A stretch of DNA of 24,278 nt from Flavobacteriales bacterium (GTDB lineage: Bacteria; Bacteroidota; Bacteroidia; Flavobacteriales; BACL11). The DNA is taken from contig JABGXK010000021.1 of assembly GCA_018675825.1 (NCBI GenBank), positions 1 to 24,278 on the forward strand. The letters are read 5' to 3'. The notes under the pieces were generated by a model, which did no database searches, had not been told where the DNA came from, and saw only the letters and a list, made by a program, of their open reading frames with translations. The position numbers were made by a program, and so were the translations under genes. The number at the start of each line of letters is the position of its first letter. The stretch's first letter is position 1. Positions 1-7,961 of this stretch are shown here, piece after piece.

Positions 1-934
1 AGAAAATTTAATAAATCTATCCTTTAGTCAGGAAACATTAATTAATAAAACTCAAAAGACGAAAACAACAAGTTCAGAGTTTATTAAATTAGTGCAATCA
101 CAAAAAAAGTTATCTTTAGATAGTAAAATTATTGAAGATTCCTTATTCGCACTTAGTAAGCGTTCAGTTAAAATTCAAGCAAAAATCAATTCCGAAATAA
201 GCTTAATTAAAGAAAATATGAAAGAAGCTTCTAAGAATCTTGAAAACAGGAAGGTTAATAAATCAGCTGAAAAACAACAATTTGTTATGACATCAACAAA
301 TAATCTTGCCTTACTTCTATCAGAGATTCTAAAAAACATGCAAATGGATTTAAGTACAATGCCTTCAAAGTGTAGCAAACCCAAAAATTGTAATAAACCT
401 AAAAACTGCAAAAATCCTTCAATGTCTGAACTTAAAAAAGCTCAAAAGGAATTAAATAAAAGCATGAAAAAAGGAATGAATAAGGATGGTAAAAATAAAA
501 AGAGTAGTCAAAAACTAATGGAGCTTGCAAAAAAACAAGGTCTTATTAAATCCGGACTAGAGTCTCTTGAAAAAGAAAATGGAAAATCTAATGATTCTAA
601 AATAACAAATCAACTTAAAGAGCAGATGGAACAAAATGAATATGATATAATAAATAATAATATTTCTAACAAAACATTTGATAGATTGGATCAGATAATA
701 GATAAGTTTCTTGATTTTGAAAAAGCAGAAAAAGAACAAGGAGAAGATGAGAAAAGAGAGTCAAATGAATGGATCTTAGAAAATGACGAAAAAACATCTA
801 AATACAATAAGGTTTTTAAAAATAGAAAGTATCAATTAGAAATGCTAAACACAACACCTGTTAACCTAACTCCTTATTATAAAAAAGAGGTGAACAAATA
901 TTTTAACTCAATAATAAAAGAGAAAAATGATTAA
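1..934 (+). CDS. DUF4175 family protein, C-terminal part (5' end outside window)
   Basis: The frame is open from base 2 with no in-frame stop upstream, so this is the 3' part (about 310 residues) of a larger gene. The GTG at 92 is an internal Val codon rather than a start. The visible protein is very rich in Lys, Asn, Glu and Ser and mostly predicted coiled coil. It ends with a conserved-looking segment, TPVNLTPYYKKEVNKYFN, that resembles the C-terminus of the large DUF4175 membrane proteins lying upstream of ybeY in many flavobacteria. Those proteins are about 1,100 residues with N-terminal membrane helices that are not visible here; their function is unknown. A Lys/Pro/Asn/Cys repeat with three evenly spaced Cys lies at 371-412. 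The stop overlaps the ybeY start by 8 bp, suggesting translational coupling. The family call rests on composition, the C-terminal motif and neighbours. Confidence 0.75.
   Translation, partial: ENLINLSFSQETLINKTQKTKTTSSEFIKLVQSQKKLSLDSKIIEDSLFALSKRSVKIQAKINSEISLIKENMKEASKNLENRKVNKSAEKQQFVMTSTNNLALLLSEILKNMQMDLSTMPSKCSKPKNCNKPKNCKNPSMSELKKAQKELNKSMKKGMNKDGKNKKSSQKLMELAKKQGLIKSGLESLEKENGKSNDSKITNQLKEQMEQNEYDIINNNISNKTFDRLDQIIDKFLDFEKAEKEQGEDEKRESNEWILENDEKTSKYNKVFKNRKYQLEMLNTTPVNLTPYYKKEVNKYFNSIIKEKND
377..412 (+). repeat. Two tandem 18-bp units coding KPKNC-x within the DUF4175 gene
   Basis: Bases 377-394 and 395-412 are consecutive 18-bp units encoding KPKNCN and KPKNCK. They differ at four of 18 positions, and all differences except the last are synonymous. 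With the Cys codon at 371 they give a C-x5-C-x5-C series. Other DUF4175 proteins carry Lys/Gly/Pro-rich low-complexity sequence in this area, so this is probably a lineage version of that linker. Confidence 0.6.
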
Positions 935-1337
935 TTTCCAGATAAACTCAAATTATAAATTAAAAGAAAAGAGAAAGATAAAAACTTGGCTAATAGAAAT
1001 CTGCATAGAAGAGGGTTATTCAATAGGGGTTTTGTCATATTTACTTGTCAATGATAAAGAAATGATTACATACAATAAGAAGTTCTTAAATCACCATACA
1101 CTAACTGATGTTATAACATTTCAAAATAATGACAAGGAAATGATTAGTGGAGATATTATTATAAGTACGGAGAGAGTGTTAGATAATTCCAATAAATTCA
1201 ACGTTGAATTTATTGAGGAGCTATATAGGGTTATGGCTCATGGTTTATTACATTTGCTCGGATATAATGACAAAAAAATGAGCGAAACAAAAAAAATAAG
1301 AGAGAAAGAAGACTACTACCTTAAAAAAATATTATAA
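927..1337 (+). CDS. ybeY: Endoribonuclease YbeY (rRNA maturation RNase)
   Basis: A 136-residue protein of the YbeY/UPF0054 family, a metal-dependent RNase that acts in 16S rRNA 3'-end maturation and 70S ribosome quality control in the cytoplasm. The metal-site signature HGLLHLLGYND is at residues 105-115. His105 and His109 are the first two ligands, but the position of the usual third His is Asp115, a change I recall in other Bacteroidota YbeY proteins. The conserved TDVITF segment is at 60-65. The length is near the short end of the family. The ATG at 927 lies inside the end of the DUF4175 gene (8-bp overlap), and the gene is followed by a 48-bp gap and then mnmG. The ybeY-mnmG order is common in Flavobacteriales. 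Confidence 0.93.
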   Translation: MINFQINSNYKLKEKRKIKTWLIEICIEEGYSIGVLSYLLVNDKEMITYNKKFLNHHTLTDVITFQNNDKEMISGDIIISTERVLDNSNKFNVEFIEELYRVMAHGLLHLLGYNDKKMSETKKIREKEDYYLKKIL

Positions 1338-1341
1338 CAAC

Positions 1342-1373
1342 TTGATTGTCAGTATTATAAGCGATTAAGTTTC
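1342..1373 (+). promoter_or_regulatory. Candidate mnmG promoter
   Basis: TAAGTTTC at 1366-1373 matches the Bacteroidota -7 element TAnnTTTG except for its last base. TTG trinucleotides at 1342-1344 and 1346-1348 lie 21 and 17 bp upstream, within the 17-23 bp spacing reported for flavobacterial -33 elements. It would place transcription start only a few bases before the ATG at 1386. The -7 element overlaps the palindrome at 1368-1383. This is inferred from motif spacing alone. Confidence 0.3.
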
Positions 1374-1383
1374 ATGTGAAACA
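1368..1383. promoter_or_regulatory. parS-like palindrome immediately 5' of mnmG
   Basis: The 16 bases AGTTTCATGTGAAACA match the ParB-binding parS consensus TGTTTCACGTGAAACA at 14 of 16 positions. The differences are the first base and one base of the central CACGTG. The GTTTCA and TGAAAC half-sites are perfect inverted repeats around a two-base centre. The site ends 2 bp before the mnmG ATG. It could be a degenerate centromere-like site or an operator for another dyad-binding regulator; the sequence does not decide between them. Confidence 0.45.
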
Positions 1384-1385
1384 TT

Positions 1386-3257
1386 ATGGGAATAGAAGAA
1401 AAATATGATGTAATTGTTGTGGGAGGTGGTCATGCTGGTTGTGAAGCTGCGCATAGTGCTGCTACGCTTGGGTCTAAGGTTCTTTTGGTATCTCAAAACC
1501 TAGAAACAATAGCAAGAATGTCTTGCAACCCGGCTATGGGTGGTATTGCAAAAGGGCAAATAGTAAGAGAAATAGATGCCTTAGGAGGGATGTCTGGAAT
1601 AATTACAGATAAATCAACAATACAATTTAGAATGCTAAATAAGTCAAAGGGCCCAGCAATGTGGAGCCCTAGAGCGCAATGTGATAGAAAAAAATTTGAG
1701 AGAGAATGGAGAATAGCACTTGAAAAAAATGTAAATATTGACTTTTATCAAGATAGTGTGGATAGTGTGATTATAATGGATAGAAAGGCTGTTGGAGTAA
1801 AAACTAAAATGGGAGTTAGGATTGATAGCAAAAGTGTCATATTGTGTAATGGAACATTTCTAAACGGCCTAATACACCTTGGAGACAAAAACTATAAAGG
1901 AGGGAGGTCAGGAGAACCAGCAGCAGAAGGAATAACAAAACAACTTATTGAATTGGGCTTTACTCATGGAAGAATGAAAACAGGAACACCTCCAAGGCTA
2001 GACGGAAGAAGTATTGACTATTCCAAAACAGAAGAGCAATTTGGAGATAAAAATTATGATAGTTTTTCATTTTTAATAAAGAATAAATTAGAAAATCAAA
2101 AGAGTTGCTTTATAACATATACTTCAGAAGAAGTACATGAAATATTAAAAGAAGGATTTGAAAAATCACCAATGTTTAGTGGTAGGATAAAGGGGTTAGG
2201 ACCCAGATATTGTCCATCAATAGAAGATAAAATAGTAAGATTTAAAGAAAAAAAAAGACATCAATTATTTATTGAGCCAGAAGGAAGGGAAACAATAGAA
2301 ATCTATTTAAATGGATTTTCAACATCACTTCCTGAAAATATTCAAATTAAGGCACTTAGAAAAATAAAAGGCCTTGAAAAGGCTAAACTCTTTAGAGCAG
2401 GATATGCTATAGAATACGATTATTTTCCTCCAACTCAACTTAAAAACACATTAGAGACAAAGATAATAGAAAATTTATTTTTTTGTGGTCAAATAAACGG
2501 AACAACAGGGTATGAAGAAGCGGCCTGTCAGGGCTTAATAGCTGGAGTAAATGCCCATCAAAAAGTTAAAAAGAAAAAAGAATTTATCCTAACAAGATCT
2601 GACGCCTATATTGGCGTTCTTATAGATGACCTAATAACAAAAGGAACAGAAGAACCATACAGAATGTTTACTTCTAGAGCGGAATACAGATTATTACTAA
2701 GACAAGATAATGCAGATGTTAGATTAACTAAAAAGGGTTATGAACTAGGATTAGCATGTAAAAGTAGAATGCAAAATTTAAATCAAAAAATTAGGCAAAC
2801 AGAAATTCTATCCAAGTTTTTAAATAAACAAAACATTGAGCCTACTATAATAAATAAAATTCTAGAAAAAAGAGGAAGCACAAAAGTTAATCAAAAGAAA
2901 AAATTATTTTCTTTCTTATCAAGACCTCATGTATCGTTTACCGATCTATTGGTTTCAGAAGAACTAACTAAATTTATTAAAAAAAATAATATAACAAAAG
3001 ACGTAATCGAACAGGTTGAAATAACAATAAAATACGGCGGATACCTAAATAAAGAAGCAGAGTCTGCTAAAAAACTAAGCAAACTTGAAGGAATTCAAAT
3101 TCCGGAAGATTTTGATTACAAAAAACTACACTCAATATCAACAGAAGGAAAAGAAAAGCTTAATGAAATAAAACCAATTTCTATAGGACAAGCTAGTAGA
3201 ATTAGTGGAGTTTCCCCTTCAGATATAAATGTATTGTTAATATACATGGGAAGATGA
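1386..3257 (+). CDS. mnmG: tRNA uridine-5-carboxymethylaminomethyl(34) synthesis enzyme MnmG (GidA)
   Basis: A 623-residue full-length MnmG. With MnmE it installs the (carboxymethyl)aminomethyl group at C5 of wobble U34 in tRNAs reading split codon boxes, using FAD, NADH and methylene-tetrahydrofolate. The FAD-binding Rossmann signature VVGGGHAGCEAA is at residues 11-22. A second conserved block with CNPAMGGIAKG is at 47-57, GLGPRYCPSIEDK with the conserved Cys276 is at 270-282, and CGQINGTTGYEEAACQG is at 367-383. The C-terminal helical domain that contacts MnmE/tRNA is complete. The ATG at 1386 is preceded by a parS-like palindrome with no Shine-Dalgarno sequence. The stop overlaps the next ATG by 4 bp (ATGA), so the methyltransferase is probably translated with it. 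mnmE is not in the window. Confidence 0.97.
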   Translation: MGIEEKYDVIVVGGGHAGCEAAHSAATLGSKVLLVSQNLETIARMSCNPAMGGIAKGQIVREIDALGGMSGIITDKSTIQFRMLNKSKGPAMWSPRAQCDRKKFEREWRIALEKNVNIDFYQDSVDSVIIMDRKAVGVKTKMGVRIDSKSVILCNGTFLNGLIHLGDKNYKGGRSGEPAAEGITKQLIELGFTHGRMKTGTPPRLDGRSIDYSKTEEQFGDKNYDSFSFLIKNKLENQKSCFITYTSEEVHEILKEGFEKSPMFSGRIKGLGPRYCPSIEDKIVRFKEKKRHQLFIEPEGRETIEIYLNGFSTSLPENIQIKALRKIKGLEKAKLFRAGYAIEYDYFPPTQLKNTLETKIIENLFFCGQINGTTGYEEAACQGLIAGVNAHQKVKKKKEFILTRSDAYIGVLIDDLITKGTEEPYRMFTSRAEYRLLLRQDNADVRLTKKGYELGLACKSRMQNLNQKIRQTEILSKFLNKQNIEPTIINKILEKRGSTKVNQKKKLFSFLSRPHVSFTDLLVSEELTKFIKKNNITKDVIEQVEITIKYGGYLNKEAESAKKLSKLEGIQIPEDFDYKKLHSISTEGKEKLNEIKPISIGQASRISGVSPSDINVLLIYMGR

Positions 3258-4141
3258 AAAAGATAAAGCAATGCCCAATATGTAAGAGCAAAAAACAAAA
3301 TACATTTTTAAAAAGCAGAGATTATAGTGTTTCTAAAAAAGATTTTACGATAGTAAAATGCATAGATTGTAAATTTTTATTTACAAACCCTCGACCAGAA
3401 GAGCGAGATATGGGTGATTACTATATAAGTGATAATTATATATCTCACACAAATAACAAAAAGGGTTTATTTAATTACTTATATCAAATAGTAAGAAAAC
3501 ATGCAATTGTAACAAAAACAAAACTCTTAATAAATACATCAGCTACAAGAAACCATTTAGATATTGGTTGTGGAACGGGTGAATTTATCAATTCTTGTGT
3601 AAAAAGAAACATAAACTGTATCGGAATAGAGCCTTCAAGAATTGCTAGAGAAAAAGCAATAAATAACTACAAACTAAATGTTAAAGCGGATACGGATTTA
3701 AATCAATTTAAGAATAATAGTTTTGACAGTGTAAGTATGTGGCATGTTTTAGAGCATATCTATGATATAAATAATACGATTTCATGTCTTAAAAATATAA
3801 TAAGAGAAGAAGGAACCCTTATAGTTGCGGTCCCAAACCATAAAAGCCTCGACGCTAAAATATACAAGAAATATTGGGCTGCATGGGATTTACCTATTCA
3901 TTTAAATCATTTTTCCCCTCTAACTATTAATAGACTCCTTAAAAATCATGGCTTTAAACTAGAAAAAAAAATAGGAATGAAATTTGATGCATTCTATGTT
4001 GCATTACTAAGCAATGAATATAAAAGCGGCAACAAACAATTTATTAAAGCGTTTACTATTGGAATTCTATCTAATTTAAGCGCAATTTTAGGATTTAGTC
4101 AATATTCAAGTACAATCTATATTTTTTCAAATAAAAAATAA
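3254..4141 (+). CDS. Class I SAM-dependent methyltransferase with N-terminal zinc-finger-like motif
   Basis: A 295-residue protein. The N-terminus has two Cys pairs, C7-x2-C10 and C36-x2-C39, consistent with a small zinc ribbon, followed by the F-x-NPRP segment common in this methyltransferase subgroup. SAM-binding motif I, LDIGCGTGEF, is at residues 102-111. The post-motif segment SMWHVLEHIYD is characteristic of the Methyltransf_23-type class I fold. The C-terminal third contains DLPIHLNHFSP and hydrophobic stretches ending in YIFSNKK. It overlaps mnmG by 4 bp, and a similar methyltransferase follows mnmG in many flavobacteria. The substrate cannot be read from the sequence: proteins of this type act on small molecules, sugars or lipids, and coupling to mnmG is not proof of a tRNA role. 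Confidence 0.85.
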   Translation: MKKIKQCPICKSKKQNTFLKSRDYSVSKKDFTIVKCIDCKFLFTNPRPEERDMGDYYISDNYISHTNNKKGLFNYLYQIVRKHAIVTKTKLLINTSATRNHLDIGCGTGEFINSCVKRNINCIGIEPSRIAREKAINNYKLNVKADTDLNQFKNNSFDSVSMWHVLEHIYDINNTISCLKNIIREEGTLIVAVPNHKSLDAKIYKKYWAAWDLPIHLNHFSPLTINRLLKNHGFKLEKKIGMKFDAFYVALLSNEYKSGNKQFIKAFTIGILSNLSAILGFSQYSSTIYIFSNKK

Positions 4142-4156
4142 GAATTTGAAAATTTG

Positions 4157-4164
4157 TAAATTTG
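4157..4164 (+). promoter_or_regulatory. Candidate Bacteroidota -7 promoter element
   Basis: TAAATTTG matches the -7 consensus TAnnTTTG exactly, 7 bp before the ATG at 4172, so the transcript would be nearly leaderless. No clear -33 TTG sits at the expected distance. The region is AT-rich, so chance matches are possible. Confidence 0.4.
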
Positions 4165-4171
4165 CGTCAAT

Positions 4172-5461
4172 ATGAAGCGTGGTATAATTTCAATATTTAT
4201 TTTATTTTCTATTAACTGTTACAGTCAGTGTGGTATTCCTCAGTCCATACTTAGCAATAATGTTTACTTTTTTAGCGCTAATTTAAACTGGAGTACTGTA
4301 ACTGGTGTGCATCATTATAAGATAAGATATAAAGAAATAGCAGCAACTCCTTGGTCATATAAAAATAATATAGACTCTACTTTAGTCTCAAAGGTTTTAA
4401 ATAATCTAGTAAGTCAAAGTGATTATATATGGCAAATCAGAAGTCACTGCGACACAACTAATACTGATTACTCTTCATGGTCAGCTGTAGATACTTTTAA
4501 CACAACAACAATGTTGTGTCCAACGCCTAGTGGATTGATTACCAGTAATATAACATATATTTCAGCTTTAGCAAATTGGAATATACTCTCAGGAGTAGAT
4601 AGGTTTAAAATACACTATAGAATACTCAACACAAACACATGGCAAAATTTAAGCTTAATAAGCGGAAATCTTAATAGCGCAAACATTCCAGTTCTACAAC
4701 AAAACACTACATATGAATGGCAAATAATGGCATACCATGATTCAACGCTAAATATGTGTTCATTGTGGTCGGCTAGCGACACATTTACTACAAGTATTTT
4801 TGTTCCAGCTCCATTTAATCCAATTATAAACACAATTATTGGCAACAATCAATGTAATACCCCTTCTACCCTAACGATAGAGATTGATCAAGCTCAAAAT
4901 GAACCTGATATTGGAACAAGTACAATTTCAACAGATGGTGGTTATTTTAATATATCATCTGTTTCAACTGGAGATTCAGTTGGTTATGCAATACTGAATT
5001 CAGCTACACAAAATGTTAATGCAGTATTAAGAGCTGGTTTAATTGCTGGACCTAACTATGCTATTATTAATTCATATGACACATCAAATAGTTTAATTGG
5101 TTTTTTTGCGATTGAAAATACGTCTACCGGAATAAGAGTAACAACCACTTCTCCAAATGACGGTAATAATTATACGGCTGGCTTTAATAGTGAAATAAAC
5201 TTTACAAATCTATATGTTACTCCAAATTATTCGGGTGATCTAAATATTGTAATATTACTAGAATCAGAATTTAATGAACAAGTATACTTTAGTGATACCA
5301 TAAATATCCAATGCTCTTCAACTATTGATGAAATAGTTAAAAACAAAAGAATTCATCAAATTTATGATCTTTTTGGTAGGAAAAGTAAACAAGAAAAAAA
5401 CAAATTTCTTATATACCAATACAGAGATGGTAGAACTACCAAAAAAATTATACTAGACTAA
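4172..5461 (+). CDS. Secreted fibronectin type III protein with an atypical T9SS-like C-terminal sorting domain
   Basis: A 429-residue exported protein. Residues 1-19 form a signal peptide (hydrophobic core IISIFILFSINCYS). Two fibronectin type III-like repeats follow at about 20-112 and 116-207. Each has the pattern of an NW strand, a YKIRY or FKIHY strand, a Y-x-WQI strand and a C-terminal WS-x-x-DTF strand. A beta-rich region of unknown family spans about 215-380. The final 45 residues include IHQIYDLFGRK and end with IYQYRDGRTTKKIIL, resembling the short type A-like T9SS domain with a YxYxDGxxxKKIII ending seen in other Flavobacteriales. The standard YPNP motif is missing. The likely destination is the cell surface. 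It stands alone, 30 bp after the methyltransferase gene. Its ligand is unknown, and I recognise no enzyme domain. Confidence 0.75.
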   Translation: MKRGIISIFILFSINCYSQCGIPQSILSNNVYFFSANLNWSTVTGVHHYKIRYKEIAATPWSYKNNIDSTLVSKVLNNLVSQSDYIWQIRSHCDTTNTDYSSWSAVDTFNTTTMLCPTPSGLITSNITYISALANWNILSGVDRFKIHYRILNTNTWQNLSLISGNLNSANIPVLQQNTTYEWQIMAYHDSTLNMCSLWSASDTFTTSIFVPAPFNPIINTIIGNNQCNTPSTLTIEIDQAQNEPDIGTSTISTDGGYFNISSVSTGDSVGYAILNSATQNVNAVLRAGLIAGPNYAIINSYDTSNSLIGFFAIENTSTGIRVTTTSPNDGNNYTAGFNSEINFTNLYVTPNYSGDLNIVILLESEFNEQVYFSDTINIQCSSTIDEIVKNKRIHQIYDLFGRKSKQEKNKFLIYQYRDGRTTKKIILD

Positions 5462-5524
5462 CATGATTTAAAGGGGTGAATAAAAAATCTAATTAGATAA
5501 CAACTAAATATTGATGCTAAAATG

Positions 5525-5598
5525 TGACCCAGGAGGGATTCGAACCCCCAACCGTCAGAGCCGAAATCTGATATTCTATCCAGTTGAACTACTGAGCC
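5525..5598 (-). tRNA. tRNA-Arg, anticodon UCG (reads CGA)
   Basis: The minus strand folds as a complete 74-nt cloverleaf. The 7-bp acceptor stem GGCTCAG/CTGGGTC has two G-U pairs. The D stem is GTTC/GAAT, the anticodon stem TCAGA/TCTGA, the anticodon loop TTTCGGC, the variable loop CGGTT, and the T stem GGGGG/CCCTC with loop TTCGAAT. The discriminator is A. The anticodon TCG corresponds to + strand bases 5562-5564 and identifies Arg. The 3' CCA is not encoded. It lies antisense between two rightward T9SS-related genes, in the only long non-coding gap of this part of the window. I see no duplicated tRNA 3' end that would mark an integration site. Confidence 0.97.
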
Positions 5599-5615
5599 AT
5601 AAAATGCAAATCTAA

Positions 5616-5623
5616 CAAAGGTA
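5616..5623 (-). promoter_or_regulatory. Candidate -7 promoter element for tRNA-Arg
   Basis: On the minus strand this reads TACCTTTG, an exact match to TAnnTTTG, ending 17 bp upstream of the first tRNA base. That leaves a short leader of about 10-13 nt, as expected for a tRNA gene. No convincing -33 TTG is present at 17-23 bp spacing. The rest of the gap up to 5693 must also hold the porZ promoter; a TTTGCA core at 5671-5676 is the only hint of one. Confidence 0.45.
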
Positions 5624-5693
5624 TTCATATGGGCAATTTTTTTTAAAAAATAAGGTTAAATTATATGGAATTTGCACTATTATTGCTCTAGCT

Positions 5694-7961
5694 ATGAAAG
5701 TTATATTACTCGTTTTATTACCACTGATAACCTTTACACAAGATGTTCCTATTGGATACTGGAAAGATTATCTGTCTTATAACGAGCCAAAAGAAGTAAC
5801 AATAGCAAATGAAAGGGTTTATTGTGTAGCTTCGGGTGGGCTATTCTATTATAATACAAATGATAATAGTATAAATAGAGTTTCTAAAGTAAATGGATTA
5901 TCAGATAATGAGGTTGAGAAAATTAAATTCAACAACTACAACAACACTCTAGTAATAACATACAAAAACTGCAATATAGATTTTCTAAAAGATGATGTTA
6001 TAATTAATATATCTGATATTAAAAGAAAAGAAATTACTGGAAAGAAAAAAATCAATAATATAGATTTTGAAAATAATCTAGCTTATATATCGTGCACATT
6101 TGGAGTTGTAGTCTTAAATATGACAAAAAATGAAGTGAAAGACACTTACAAAATTGGGGATAATGCGCAATATGTAGAAATCAATCAAACAGAAATAACA
6201 GAAGATTTAATATATGTAGCAACTTCAGAAGGATTGTACAGTGCCTCAAAAAACAACCTTTTTTTATCTGACTATAATCAGTGGGAAAAGGAGACTCTTT
6301 TTAATAATGTGTTATTACAAGATGCTTCATTTTCAGGTATAACCAGTTTTAACAATACAGTTGTAGCAGTATTAGATAAAGAAACAGATTCTGTTTTAAT
6401 CAAGCATAACACTTGGGAAAACACATTAAGTCTTGGTTTTAAAAGACCTAAATTATCTAAATCTGGTGAGTCTCTTGTTATTACAGACAGTAATCAGATA
6501 ATTATTATAAGTACCAACCTTCAGCAAGTAAAAATTGAAACTGTCAACAACGCTTTTAATAGTGCGTCTAAATTAGAAAATGAAATATGGGTTGCTGATA
6601 AAAATCTTGGTCTTTTGAGATATCTAGATCAAGAAATTAAAGAAAGTATCACAGTAAATAGTCCAATCTCAAATGATATTTATAGCTTAGAGTATTATTT
6701 AAATAAACTTTTTATTTGTCACGGGGGTCATATAAACTTTAGTTTGAATAAGTTAAATAATGATGGAGCATCTGTTATGGAAAACTATAATTGGTACAAC
6801 AAAGATTTTTTTGATCTAAATCGAGCACGAGATATAGTCTCTGTGGCAAGTTTCAACGGTAAAGAATTCTATGCTTCCTGGTATAACGGGATATCTGTAA
6901 TGGAAGATGACGAGCATATAATAAAATATGGTTTTCAAAATACAAATGGAGTGCTAGATACAACATTCTACTCAAATAACAGAATTCAGATATCAGACAT
7001 CAAATTTGATAACAATAATAATATGTGGGGGTTAAATTCACAAGTTGAGAGACCATTGTTTGTTAAAAAAGCTGATGATTCATGGTATTCATTTGGAATG
7101 AATCAAGATATCAATGGGCTTTATTTTGATGAATTGATAATTGATCAGGAAAACAAAAAATGGGGTGTAATTGTCAATGGAGGAATATTTGTTTATACTG
7201 ATAATAATACAATAAGCAATTTTTCCGATGACTCATATAAAATTCTCAATACAAATATTGGTAATGGTAATCTACCATCACAAAATGTACTTGCAATTTC
7301 AGAAGATTTAGATGGGGAAATATGGATAGGAACAGATAAGGGTGTTGCTGTTTTTTATTATCCAGAACTTGTCTTTAGTGGTTACAACTTTGATGCTCAA
7401 CAAATATTAATTCAAGAAGGTGATTATGGGCAATATCTATTGAGCACAGAGAAAATTAACTGTATTACTATTGATGGGGCAAATCGAAAATGGATTGGCA
7501 CAGAAGCAGCTGGGTTATACCTACTTTCAGAGGATGGGATTGAGCAAATCCACCACTTTACAAAAACAAATAGTCCATTGTTTTCTGATAAAATAGTGGA
7601 TATTACCATTAATAATCAAAATGGGGAGGTTTTTATTGGTACTGATAAAGGGTTAATTTCTTATAGATCTGATGCTACCAAAGGAGAAGAAAATCAAGGA
7701 ACAACATATGTTTTCCCAAACCCTGTAAGGGAAAACTATAGAGGAAATATTGCCATTAATAAGTTGGTAAATAACGCTCAGGTAAAAATCACAGATATTA
7801 GTGGAAACCTAATCTTTCAGACAACAGCACAAGGGGGTCAAGCAAATTGGAATGGGCTAAACTTTAATAACCAAAGAGTTGGAACTGGAATATATCTAGT
7901 CTTTAGCACAGATGAGCAAGGTTTTGAGAAAATGACAAGTAAAATACTATTTATCAAGTAA
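5694..7961 (+). CDS. porZ: T9SS surface protein PorZ (beta-propeller, retained C-terminal domain)
   Basis: A 755-residue protein. Residues 1-15 are a signal peptide, and the mature N-terminus begins DVPIGYWKDYLSYN, the hallmark opening of PorZ. Two-component-regulator propeller motifs recur, for example GLFYY-N near residue 50, IWIGTDKGVAVFY near 541 and FIGTDKGLISY near 650, consistent with two seven-bladed propellers. A type A-like C-terminal domain occupies about 670-755, with FPNPV, a central VKITD-x-SGN strand and a GTGIYLV strand. In Porphyromonas gingivalis PorZ sits in the surface attachment complex with PorU, PorV and PorQ, helps supply A-LPS to cargo, and keeps its C-terminal domain. 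The stop codon overlaps the recO start by one base (TAATG), so the genes should share a transcript. Confidence 0.88.
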   Translation: MKVILLVLLPLITFTQDVPIGYWKDYLSYNEPKEVTIANERVYCVASGGLFYYNTNDNSINRVSKVNGLSDNEVEKIKFNNYNNTLVITYKNCNIDFLKDDVIINISDIKRKEITGKKKINNIDFENNLAYISCTFGVVVLNMTKNEVKDTYKIGDNAQYVEINQTEITEDLIYVATSEGLYSASKNNLFLSDYNQWEKETLFNNVLLQDASFSGITSFNNTVVAVLDKETDSVLIKHNTWENTLSLGFKRPKLSKSGESLVITDSNQIIIISTNLQQVKIETVNNAFNSASKLENEIWVADKNLGLLRYLDQEIKESITVNSPISNDIYSLEYYLNKLFICHGGHINFSLNKLNNDGASVMENYNWYNKDFFDLNRARDIVSVASFNGKEFYASWYNGISVMEDDEHIIKYGFQNTNGVLDTTFYSNNRIQISDIKFDNNNNMWGLNSQVERPLFVKKADDSWYSFGMNQDINGLYFDELIIDQENKKWGVIVNGGIFVYTDNNTISNFSDDSYKILNTNIGNGNLPSQNVLAISEDLDGEIWIGTDKGVAVFYYPELVFSGYNFDAQQILIQEGDYGQYLLSTEKINCITIDGANRKWIGTEAAGLYLLSEDGIEQIHHFTKTNSPLFSDKIVDITINNQNGEVFIGTDKGLISYRSDATKGEENQGTTYVFPNPVRENYRGNIAINKLVNNAQVKITDISGNLIFQTTAQGGQANWNGLNFNNQRVGTGIYLVFSTDEQGFEKMTSKILFIK

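Noticed and set aside
175..411. 78-codon minus-strand frame
   Set aside because: It is antisense to the low-complexity Lys-rich DUF4175 sequence, which creates long open frames by composition.
5482..5498. Palindrome ATCTAATTAGAT next to an A/T run, possible terminator for the tRNA on the minus strand
   Set aside because: The stem is only four A/T-rich base pairs, too weak to call a terminator.
5665..5690. Possible sigma-54 promoter (GG...GC) before porZ
   Set aside because: The spacing between GG and GC elements is 5 or 16 bp instead of 10.
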